DNA of 64,000 bases, from assembly GCF_014805685.1 (NCBI RefSeq), contig NC_060892.1, forward strand, positions 6,482,490 through 6,546,489, given 5' to 3'. Below, piece after piece: positions 53,646-64,000 of the stretch. The notes beneath the pieces are model-generated. The model did not search any database, was not told the origin of the DNA, and saw only the letters and a program-made list of their open reading frames with translations. The DNA comes from Silurus meridionalis (lineage: Eukaryota; Chordata; Actinopteri; Siluriformes; Siluridae). The stretch's first letter is position 1; every line of letters starts with the position of its first letter. The position numbers and the translations under genes were made by a program.

Positions 53646-54009
53646 TTCTGCTTCCCCCTAGCGCCCCCTGCTTCCTCTGGGTTCTTTCTGCTTCACCCTT
53701 CTTCTGCTTTGTTTCATCTTCCTCCTACTTCCTCCATTTTCCTCCTTCTTCCTCTTGCTTCCTCCTTCTCCCTTCTGCTTCCTCCTGCTTCCTCTCACTT
53801 CCTTTTGGATTCCCTTTGCTTTCCTATTCTTCCTTCTGTTTCTTCCTTCTTTCTCAGGCTTCCTGCTGCGTCTCCTTCTGCTAACTCTCGCTTCTTCATG
53901 CTTCCTTTTTCTTGCTCATTTCCTATATTTCAAATCAAATTGATCTGCTTGTCTATGAGGCTTTGAGACATTTAGGCACCTGACCTCATGACCACACACT
54001 GCTAATAGA

Positions 54010-54240
54010 ATTGAGAGTTGAGGGTTGAGGTTGAGAAGGTTGAGGTTGAGAAGGTTGAGGTTGAGAAGGTTGAGGTTGAGGCTTCAGCAAACACGGCAGC
54101 TTAGCCATTCCATATTATCATTTGAGAATGCTGTCAATTAAACTACTACGATTATTTCTTTCTATTCTATTCTATTCTATTCTATTCTATTCTATTCTAT
54201 TCTATTCTATTCTATTCTATTCTATTCTATTCTACATTAT
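54010..54240 (+). repeat. GAGGTTGAGAAGGTT minisatellite and (TTCTA)n
   Basis: A short tandem GAGGTTGAGAAGGTT array (54020-54080) is followed by about 16 TTCTA pentamers (54153-54232). Confidence 0.9.
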
Positions 54241-54523
54241 ATTATATTATTATATATGAATTCAGTTTTCTAAACAAACATTTTATAAGAAATTGATCTT
54301 ATCTATAATCTGATGTTCTAGCAGCTTATTTTAACATTATGACCAAAAAAGTATACAAACCATTTTAATTTGCATGTATACAGCAGTCAGTATGTTTATT
54401 TTATTATCCTTCAATTAGACATAATTAATAGAACCACAATGACATTAAAAATAATTCAATATAATATGTAGTACGTGTGAGGGTAAAATTGTAAATACTT
54501 TCCTTACATTTATAAAATAATAA

Positions 54524-55051
<528 letters not shown>

Positions 55052-55348
55052 ACAAGTGAAAAATGTTGACTGTTTTTCGGGACTTTGGGTTACTGGAAAT
55101 GGAGATTACAGATGTCATGTGATTGATAATTTTCAGGGTCAGAGATATTACATTTTAGGAAGCTTCATTGTGGGCTGTAAGAATAATAGCTCAGAAACAT
55201 TTAGACAACATTGTTTAAACATTAAAACATTTACTTAACTTCATCCCATAGATATGAGAAATGTAAAGAAGTTCTAACAAGTTTTAAAGTGACACAGATA
55301 CATGCTTAAATCTGTAGACTAATTGTTTAAAATCTGATTGATGCTGTA

Positions 55349-55695
55349 TCGACAAAAGTTTGTGGATATCTGACCATGAGATTCGGATGTGCTTTTTAAA
55401 CATCCCATTGCACATTTAGTCCCCACTTGCAGGTATAATAACCTCCACTCTTCTGAGAAGATGTTCCACTAGATTTTGGAGTGTGCTTGTGGAAATTTGT
55501 GCTCATTCAACCATAAGGGTTTAGGTCAGGGCTTTGGAGCAGGTCACTCAAGATCTTTCACTTAAACCCATTTAAACCATATGTTCATGGAGCTGTCTCT
55601 CAAAGACATCCTATGCAAGTGTGTGCCATAATCCTGGTGGTAACAGTTTGGGAAAAAGCCACATGCGGCTGTCCCAATACCCTTTTCATGTAATG
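55349..55695 (-). mobile_element. Tc1-derived MITE
   Basis: Ends TCGACAAAAGTTTGTGGATA and GCTGTCCCAATACCCTTTTC; carries AGCAGGTCACTCAAGATCTT. Confidence 0.65.
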
Positions 55696-56211
55696 TAATT
55701 TATCTCCAGGTATTTACTTCAAATTGATATAAGGGCATTATTTACAAAAGAAAAAAAACAAAAACACATTTTGCTGGTTTAGTGATAATTATCTTAAAAG
55801 ATTTCAGTGCTTTTGAATTAGATTTTCAGTGGTACTATAGCTGTGAGCCAAACAAAATAGTAAAGATACTTACAAAATGTTTTCCAAATTGAATTCAATT
55901 ATTACATTTCTACAAAAGTTACTAAAATTACTATTAATATAATTTGTCAAAAATTTGTTTGGTCATTTGTTTTGAGAATTTAATAATTGACTGATAAAAA
56001 TATATCAGTTTTATTTGATGCATTTTAATCGATTCAGTTTTTCCATGTCTTCTAGCCTGTTTTTTTTTTTTTTATTTATTGATCACCACATTCAATTAAT
56101 TAATTTATTTGTTTTTTTTTCTTGGCATTCAGTGTTGTATTATTTCTACATAATTCAGATTTCAGAAGATGCCCTTGGGATTTAACAAATATCATAATTA
56201 AATATGCACAT

Positions 56212-56740
56212 GCACTATATTTCCAAAAGTATTGGGTCACTAGGTCATAAGTGTGGTATGTGATTTTTGAGCATTGCATTCCACATTTAGTCCCAATTAG
56301 CTCTTATAATTCCCTCCACTCTTTGATAAGATGTTCCACTAGATTTTGTAGTGTGCTTATGGATATTTGTGTTCATCAGCCACAAGGGTGTTACAAAAGG
56401 CAGGTACTGATGTAGGTGGGGAGACCTGGGGTGCAGTCAGAGTTCCAATTTATCCCAAAGGTGTTTAATAGAGATAAGATCGGAGCTGTAAAGCAGGCCA
56501 CTCAAGATGTTCCTCTTCAAAGCATATAAACCAGAACTTCAAGAAGCTCACTTTGTGCACAGGTGCATTGTCATGCTGGAATAGATTTGGGTTTCCATGT
56601 TCAAGTAATTGCAAAATTGTATTTAAGCACATCTAAAGATGTCCTGTACAATTGAGTGCCTTTAGCTTTGTGGTAACAGTTGGGAAAAGAACTACATATA
56701 GCAGGAAAGATCAGGTGTCTCTTTTTAGTGTATTTTCATA
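56212..56740 (-). mobile_element. Tc1-derived MITE, longest copy
   Basis: Ends GCACTATATTTCCAAAAGTA and AAGATCAGGTGTCTC. The minus strand at about 56410-56510 still spells a SSDL...IKHLWDKLE-like C-terminal transposase motif, linking the family to Tc1. Confidence 0.7.
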
Positions 56741-56756
56741 GTATGACTAGATATCC

Positions 56757-56892
<136 letters not shown>

Positions 56893-57399
56893 AGTTACAT
56901 TTAATGCTGCCCATTAAGTGTGCTTGTCATGCCAATCACAGAATGTCATGTGACTGGTCAGAAGGTGTTGATCCTTATTCTATGATGGTAACAGTAGCAC
57001 AGATGCAAACCACAGATGTATGTAAAAGCGCTGGTGCTAATATTATATTGGCATATAGTAACAGCTCGGTAACAGATGCTCCTTTAACAATAAAGGGATT
57101 GACACAAAACAATCATTGATAATATGTTGTTTATATAATATTTATGGTAGGAGTCATCCACCCCTATATATATATATAGTGGAGACCTATCCCAATAGCA
57201 TGTCACAAAGTGTTGTAATCATAACTTGCAATATTGAAAATCACTGCCTTTTGACCAATCAGAATCCAGAATTCAATAGCACTGTGCTGAACTGTGAACT
57301 TGTGAATTACAAATGCAAACATGCATCGCGTGGGACATCTCTGTGTACAATATTTCATCTAAAACAACGATTAATGATCATAATTGAAAATCATGATTG

Positions 57400-57760
57400 A
57401 AATGGCGGAAAAACGGCGAGTGCAGAAAAGCATCACTCCTCGATAATTGTCTGCTTTTGCTTTTTTTCTGTAATGTTTAGAGGTTCTTTCCTCTTCAGAG
57501 GTTGCAGTTTCCGACCATTAAGAGGAATCCTGCTGTGAGCAGACGACATGTCAGAAAGGAGAAAAAAAAGAGCCGACGGCTGATAAACAGCAGCACGAGT
57601 CAATTTATCGCGCGCAATCGTTAAATAATAGCCGCGATTATGAGGTGGCAACTGCAGACGTGGTAATTGTGTGTCATAAATCTGCACGGCTGGTGACATG
57701 AGCACAATGAGAGCAGACGGGTGAGAGATATCAGCTGAGCCGGAACGTGTCTCAATATTA
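57400..57760. promoter_or_regulatory. Candidate enhancer (CNE) of the sox2 desert, G
   Basis: Long unique block with CCTCGATAATTGTCTGC, GGCTGATAAACAGCAGC, TTTATCGCGCGCAATCG, TTAAATAATAGCCGCG and GTGGTAATTGTGTGTC. One of the clearest conserved-looking stretches in the window. Confidence 0.5.
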
Positions 57761-57969
57761 TCAAGAGGGCCTTCACTTCACTTCTGAGTGGCTTTTGCCT
57801 CGGACAGATCGAGATAGATCTTTAAAAATGGTGGAGATTTTTTCCAGGAGCATGAACGTGAATATGAGGTGCTTTTAGAGAGCGATTCTAGTGCGTCCAT
57901 TTTCAGACGTCCTATTTTTAGAATTGCCATATTGCATTGGAAATTGTCCGAAAGCTGGAAGCTGGTGGT

Positions 57970-58275
57970 GGAGGTGTCACGTGGGGATCAAAAGACGGAA
58001 ACCGGAGTAACACTTAAGAGGTTTAATAGTCTTTGGGAAACAAATAACAGCTAGGTAGCAACAGTACCGTAAAACGGGTATAGTCCTTAGCACGGGTAGT
58101 CAAGGAATGATCGCCAGAATGAACTATAGAACGGACAGGGAGTGAGTGCGAACGGTGGCTTTAAGTAGGGAGTGAGATAATGGGAAACAGGTAAAGGTGG
58201 TTAGTATGTGGGCGAGGCGCTGCGAGCGAGTGCTGGGGGAAGGCGTGGCTGGTGGTTCCCTGACAGGTTACTTAT
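57970..58275 (-). repeat. Dispersed repeat, same family as 1930-2110
   Basis: Minus strand begins CCTGTCAGGGAACCACCAGC and includes CACCTTTACCTGTTTCCCA. The distal part carries AACAGCTAGGTAGCAACAG. Possibly a retroelement terminal region. Confidence 0.45.
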
Positions 58276-58654
58276 ATTGATAGTTAAAATTTTACTAATA
58301 GTTACTAAAAGTTACTAAAAACTAACAGATATGTTTGCATGACGTCACTTCTAGTCTGCTTTTTGCTACATATATTGCTTTTATTTACACATAAAACAAA
58401 TTACTAATAATACAGTATCAAATTCAGTTGACTAGCTGCTATTGCTGTCACCTCAAGTAGCTACAAATAGCATCACATTATAGATAGCCACGATTCCTGC
58501 TAGGCATTAAGGTACATTTTAATTTAGCAAATAATAAGCTGTGTTTTTATTTTTTTATTATTTTATTTTTTATATTAGCTTGTTGTTATGCTATTATACT
58601 AGCAAAGTCTCAAGAATTTGCTACTACTGAATATTGTATGTAATAATGTGTATG

Positions 58655-58765
58655 TTCAATTCAATTTAATTCAATTCAATTCAGTAAGTTTTTATTTTTT
58701 TATAGTGCTTTTAACATTAAACATTGTCTCAAAGCAGCTTTACACAAATAATGCGGTGAATGGTT
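58655..58765 (-). mobile_element. ATTCAATTC repeat fragment
   Basis: TTCAATTTAATTCAATTCAA then AAACATTGTCTCAAAGCAGC and TTTACACAAAT. Confidence 0.6.
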
Positions 58766-59379
58766 TTAATAGTGGTTCTTTTCATTTGCGGTGAAATTGC
58801 TGCATTAGTAAGCAAACGTGACACCACCATACAAACTTGATATGGATTAATTTTGGTTACCTTAAAATCTGTGTTATCTTATTTATTTTCAAGATAAGAG
58901 ACTGAAGAAGAGAATGAATATATAGAGGCTGGTAAAGAGAATGATTTTTCATGGGATTTTATTTTGCGTTAAAGTTTGTCGTTGTGTTAAACAGAAGACA
59001 CATAAATGGGTTATAACTCTACTCATACCTAATTACACGGAGTCCTTTATGCAAAATCAAGTTCTGTTTACAAACCATGTATTCCCAAATACTGATTAAA
59101 AATAGATGCTTCTCAGACAGGGCAAACTTTGTGAGTAAAGGGCCGGGTTATGGTAATGGGAGGGGTTAGAGTAAAGGCCAGGACTAGTACACATCGCTTC
59201 AGTTACAACATGGTTCATAGCAAATAAATAAATAAGCAACGAAATTCACTGCAGTCAGACGTGAATGCTGTGTAAGGGTCAAACTGTACTCAGTTGGGAA
59301 AAAAAAAACAATCTCGATGTCTATCCAAGGACAGAATCTCTGCACTACGGTATAATAGCACAGCCTTGAAATAGCAACA

Positions 59380-59625
59380 AGCAAAGATAAAAGAGAGCGG
59401 CGGTGAAGGCCAGGGCCAAATACACTAATGGCTTTATACAGAAAGTGGATGACCAGGGCATTCGCTTGCCCTTCCTAAGCACATACATGTGACCTTAAAA
59501 TACCCTTGCTAAGGCCACGGGTTCATTCGGCGTTACTGCTTTTTCGATCTCAAATCTCGAACAGCAGTGAAATGAATTGGTTAGAAAAAAATGCTAGAGT
59601 GAGAGAGGAAGGGCTTACAAACATT
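59380..59625. promoter_or_regulatory. Candidate enhancer (CNE) of the sox2 desert, H
   Basis: AGAGCGGCGGTGAAGGCCAG, CACTAATGGCTTTATACAG, GGCATTCGCTTGCCC and GGTTCATTCGGCGTTACTGC; unique and free of repeats. Confidence 0.4.
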
Positions 59626-59764
59626 CGATGAGGGAAAAATAGCCTTGAAATGGATAATTGGACACCCAGCAGAAAGTGAATGTAATAAATTGCAATAAAG
59701 CTCATAAAATACTAATATATGATACTGTTTATGGAAATCATGCATGTATCAAGCCCTATTTTTG

Positions 59765-60107
59765 TACAGGAATCCCCCGCTTTACCGCGGTTTGAATCTC
59801 GTGACCCGCTTTATCGCGGAATTGCATTTTCCACATAACAAATTTGTTTGGCTGTATATATGCAATAGCAAAAAACTTATAGGGAATTGTTTTTATGCAG
59901 TTGTGAAATATTGAAATCTATTAATAAAAATATTATTATTAATTATAACATGAATTTAAATACTAATATAGTACAGTATTGTATACATAAAATAGCATTT
60001 TTGGGGTCGTGTCCTTTTATCGCGGTTTTTCGTTTATAGTGGGCGTTTTCAGAAAGTAACCACAGTGATAAATAAAGGGGGGGGGGGGATTACTGTATTT
60101 CATTATT
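59765..60107. mobile_element. MITE-like repeat, second copy
   Basis: Left ACAGGAATCCCCCGCTTTAC, right (G)13 then ATTACTGTA. Inside TTTATCGCGGTTTTTCG. Related to 2680-3110. Confidence 0.55.
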
Positions 60108-60319
60108 TCATAAAGATCCAAATATTCAGGTTGTATCATAAATAATTTAGTGATTAGGCAGGTATTATCCCATTATCTTTGTCTTGAACCTGAAAATAGC
60201 TTTAATAGGCATTAATGACTTCTTTAAATATTACTAATATTCTAGCACAGCTAAGCCCTGCCCTTTTTTAAAATGTATAAAGTTAAATTTTTGTTGACAT
60301 CCACATCAGACCAATTTGT

Positions 60320-60650
60320 GATTTGATCATTTTGCTAATGATGACCACAGTTCCACCAGTGGTATCTCATGGTATGAAATGAGAAGAGAGTCTGAGGCTG
60401 ATTTCTTTCAAGCCCAGACTTTAGAATCATGCAGTCTATCAGTGAAAGTCATGTCTGGTGATTAATACTTAATGCTATCAGCCTTCATTAGGATGGTCCA
60501 CATGAAATTTGGAATGCAAACAAAGTAAAATAAAAGCTTTTTCTTTTCAAGTGCATTTCAAGGAAGAAGAGAAATGAAATGTAGAGGGACTTGGCCCTTA
60601 TTTTACTGTCAAAGTACAAATTACACAAATGGATCAGACAGAAAATGTGT
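60320..60650. promoter_or_regulatory. Candidate enhancer (CNE) of the sox2 desert, I
   Basis: Unique block with GGTGATTAATACTTAATGC, ATGCAAACAAAGTAAA (octamer-like ATGCAAA next to SOX-like ACAAAG) and CCTTATTTTACTGTC. Confidence 0.45.
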
Positions 60651-60914
60651 TAGTTTGCTTTAGTGACAGTTATATTTTTTCCATTTGGCATGAAATTATA
60701 ATTTCCTCTGTATTCAACAAGTAATAAAACTTGAAACTGACTACTGCTGGCCAATCAGAAGCTAGAATTCAAACAATGTCGGGGTGTAAATGCTGGATGA
60801 TACACAAAACTTGCATTGTCAAAGATTACAGCAAATATATCATATATCGTATATCGTATCATATATATCATATCATATAATATTGTATTGTATCACAACC
60901 ACATCCCTCATCAC

Positions 60915-61345
60915 ATTCATTTTTATTTGTACAGAGCTTTAAACCATGGACATTGTCTCAAAGCAGCTTTACAGTTTTATGTATAAAAGGATGTATAAGT
61001 TTAGTGCTGATAAGTTTGTTCCTTTAAATTCTAAGTTTTATACCTAATAAGTGAGCCAGTGTTTACTGTGCCAAGGAAAAACTCCCTGAGATGGCTTTAG
61101 GAAGAAACCTTGGGAGGAACAAGACTCAAAAGGGAACCCATCCCCATTTGTGTTTTACCAAATGTCCCTTCATTACAGTTCCATCATTGTTGAGGTGTAC
61201 TGTGATGGGTGTTCAAAAGCAAAACTGTTCAGAAACCTGTGGTCCTGAGCCATTGTAGCAGACTATTTATATTAACGATAGTCCAAATCCATCCTCAAAG
61301 TCTGTTGGTTGCTTAGTAACTTCCTGGATCTTTAGGCTGTTGGGG
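60915..61345 (-). mobile_element. ATTCAATTC-family repeat, longest copy
   Basis: TTTTTATTTGTACAGAGCTT, GGACATTGTCTCAAAGCAGC, AACTCCCTGAGATGGCTTTA, CCATTGTAGCAGACTATTTA and TGGTTGCTTAGTAAC. Shares its distal half with 12850-13260. Confidence 0.7.
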
Positions 61346-61389
61346 TGGAACCACGTCACATCACCTACTATTACAACACATCAATCATA

Positions 61390-61530
61390 TCATATATATA
61401 TCATATCGTATCGTATTGTATCGTATCGCATCGTATCGTATCGCATCGTATCGCATCGTATCGTATCGTATCGTATCATCATTTCATATCATATCATATC
61501 ATATCACATCACAATATATTGTATTGTATT
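61390..61530 (+). repeat. (ATCGT)n / (ATCAT)n pentanucleotide array
   Basis: ATCGT units in the centre with TCGCATCGTA variants, flanked by ATCAT units. The CpG-containing units are bounded by TpG/CpA-decayed ones. Short relatives lie at 60835-60895 and 61700-61720. Confidence 0.9.
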
Positions 61531-62258
61531 TTATTAATATATATTTTTATTATTCATTTATATTTACTATTATACTTATTAATATGATTTATTTGCACAT
61601 TATATGATATATAACTCATATATCACATCACATCACATCACATATTTTGTATTAAATCATTTTATATTTTATATTGAAAAATATTTTTATATTGTATTGA
61701 ATTGTATCATATCATATCAGATTTAGATTTATAGCATTTGTCAGATGCCCACATCTGATCCACAGTCCCCAACGTCTGAACTATTACTAACATATCTTAT
61801 CGTATTGCATCGTATAGCACTGCATAAAAAAAACAAAATTATAATAATAATAACAACAAATTTTTTTATAATAAGGAATTCAAATCTCTAATATAGTTTT
61901 AAATACCATTTATTTAAAGAAGACTTGTGGGCACAATTATTATATTTATCTCTTGAGCTTTTTTTTTAAATACTGTGTAATAAAATTACAACTAGAGAAA
62001 CTGACAAGTGTGTGTATAAGAGTGTGATTCATGTGATGTGTGTGTTATATGAGTCTGATATTTTTGAGATGTGTGTGTCTCTTTTAGGATTAGATGAACA
62101 TTTACTCCAATAGATGGCATCAAAACACTAGCATCCCCTCTCCGAGTGAACATATAGCTCAGTCTGAGACGCACACCAGCCTCTTCTGCAGCACAGGAGA
62201 GATGAACACTGAATAAAGCGGATATTTTTACTCATTATAGATGTTGCGATTACCTCAG

Positions 62259-62309
<51 letters not shown>

Positions 62310-63350
62310 TGTGTCTGTGTGTGTGTGTCTGTGTCTGTGTGTGTGTTGTGGTGAATACTGTATCTATAGATAGAAGATAATGGAACTGTGTCTGATTTCG
62401 CTTTGTGATAAAGCTAGATGTAAATCATTCTAATGGTATATAGCATTAATAACAGTCCTGATAGACGGTGTGTGTGTGTGTGCGTGTGTGTGTGTGTGTG
62501 TGTGTTGTATTTATTATATCCCCTGGGTGTTTTGTATGTGTTAATTATAAGCTGCACCTTGGGAGTTTTTCCTTTTTTAGTGGAACTCGAATACTTTTGT
62601 TTCAGGTACATTTGATTCTTTATACATTAGGACCAATATATTATTATTTATTGTAAAGAAATAAGAAAATTTAGGGTACCAATTAAAAAAACATTCGTCT
62701 ACATTCAATTTCTAATAATAATCACCAACTTGCATATTCAAACAACATATAATAATAATCATTATCATTATTATCATCATCATCATCATCATCATCATAC
62801 TAATATTATATACATGTACAAAAACAAAAACCAGCAGCAATAAGCTTAGCTGATTTTTCATACATTTAATTTGTCTGCCTGTTTGTTTATCAATGTCTAT
62901 TTATTTAAACTTTTTTCATTCAATTTATTTATTTATTTATTTAGACTTCTCTACTCATTTTGCTATATTCCCCACACCTTTATTAATTACATTTTATCCC
63001 TCAATTTTACTCCTAAAACCGTGTTTATCACTACACTTAAAACAATGTCACATGAGCACTGCATCATCATGAAATAAAACTAATAAATAAGAATAACCAT
63101 TTAATATCTATATAATATAACATAACCACATGTAATAAAGCTAAGATATAAAATATAATACGAAAGTTGTCAATATATTTGTTAGTATATTCAATACACT
63201 GTTTAATTTAATAATTATTAAATTAAATAAACAAATATCATTAGTATATATTATAAATAATAAGGCAATTATTATATTGTTTTATGAAAAAGCATGTACC
63301 ATAAAATATATTTGTAAATGCATGCTGCTTTTGATTATTAAATAAAAACT
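61531..63350. other. Intergenic with (GT)n tracts
   Basis: AT-rich; (GT)n at 62262-62345 and 62468-62505, (ATC)n at 62765-62800. No gene seen. Confidence 0.5.
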
Positions 63351-63354
63351 CCTC

Positions 63355-63785
63355 AGTCGTGATGTACTACACGGGAAAATCGTTTCTGCCTCGGCTCGCC
63401 AAGGGATCACGACGTATATTTTTCTCCCCCTCCTCTCCTGCCTCTTCACTCCCTTTTTTTGTCTTTCGATTTTTTTTTTTTTGCACTTGCTGAAAGTGTC
63501 TGATGTAATTGAACGCTAATGCATTAGCGACGATGATTGAAATGCCAAGGACACGTATAATTTCCCTCTTTGTGCACGGCCGTGTGCCGGCGGGCCGTCC
63601 AGGCCGACAATCAGCCGCTCGTCTGCGTAATTAAATGATGATTTATAAAGTGTGAGAAGGCACTATGACCAAAAGCAAATAGGTGCTTATCGGAGTGCTG
63701 AATAACCCTCATTTTCTCCAGTGGCAATTTCCATCTCTTATCTTTGAGCCGAAATAAAAAAGGGGGCCTTATTTTAGCCGGCTAC
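63355..63785. promoter_or_regulatory. Candidate enhancer (CNE) of the sox2 desert, J
   Basis: Contains a perfect 16-bp palindrome CGCTAATGCATTAGCG (63514-63529), a paired-homeodomain-type site. Also GCGTAATTAAATGATG, TCGGAGTGCTGAATAACC and CGTGTGCCGGCGGGCCG. Unique over more than 300 bp, with CpG retained. The strongest CNE candidate. Confidence 0.55.
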
Positions 63786-63789
63786 TGTT

Positions 63790-63794
63790 TCACA

Positions 63795-63837
<43 letters not shown>

Positions 63838-63850
63838 ACACTCACACACA
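63790..63850 (+). repeat. (CA)n tract
   Basis: CA repeat with a few CT and TA interruptions. Confidence 0.95.
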
Positions 63851-64000
63851 AATACACCCTGCTGCTGTGTTTGCCCCGAAACATACACACATATGGGTTT
63901 TTTCTGTCCTATTGACAAAATGACATTTTGACGGAAATCTACACATATTACGCCGATGTATAGCTGTCGCTGAATGACACTTTGTGTGTTTGCGTTGATG

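Overview
This is a vertebrate nuclear window, and clearly a teleost fish. It is AT-rich and intron-rich, and it is packed with fish-type Tc1/mariner and hAT elements, LINE 3' ends, tRNA-derived SINEs and long (ATCT)n, (TA)n and (GT)n tracts. The repeat flavour resembles catfish or other otophysans, but that placement is inference. No bacterial-style genes, CRISPR arrays or rRNA are visible.

Two protein-coding genes can be assembled exon by exon. fxr1 (fragile X-related 1, an RNA-binding protein) runs on the plus strand from 11219 to 24077 in 17 coding exons. It encodes about 665 residues with tandem Agenet/Tudor domains, KH domains, an RGG-type region and an optional basic exon. dnajc19 (TIM14/PAM18, the mitochondrial import-motor J-protein) runs on the minus strand from 33450 down to 27894 in six coding exons. 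It encodes 116 residues, and its first exon contributes only the ATG. The two genes converge on a spacer at 26.5-27.86 kb that holds a striking 36-bp minisatellite.

Layout. 1-11.2 kb: 5' intergenic DNA with repeats, two conserved-looking non-coding blocks (3.64-3.98 and 5.47-5.94 kb) and an irregular tandem array (7.38-8.33 kb). 11.2-26.5 kb: fxr1 and its long 3' UTR. 26.6-27.5 kb: minisatellite. 27.85-33.7 kb: dnajc19, with a LINE carrying an internal minisatellite in intron 2. 34.4-35.97 kb: a 5'-truncated LINE with an open reverse-transcriptase C-terminal frame. 36-64 kb: no protein gene, but many unique, motif-rich islands separated by repeats. In vertebrates the order FXR1-DNAJC19-SOX2OT/SOX2 is conserved, so this is probably the start of the sox2 regulatory desert. 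sox2 itself is not in the window. 38.57-45.12 kb is a G/T-rich GTGTAG minisatellite invaded by hAT elements with 8-bp target duplications, one of them nested inside another.

Main points for follow-up: (1) fxr1 exon 10 is one base shorter than the family length and breaks the frame, most simply one missing C; (2) a GC-AG intron lies between fxr1 exon 14 and the exon homologous to the alternatively spliced exon 15; (3) three CCAAT boxes sit at exact 33-bp spacing inside fxr1 intron 1; (4) several nested transposon insertions have readable target duplications; (5) a chain of candidate sox2-desert enhancers carries octamer, SOX-like and homeodomain motifs. I found no convincing new molecular system; the window looks like two conserved genes and a regulatory desert embedded in repeats.
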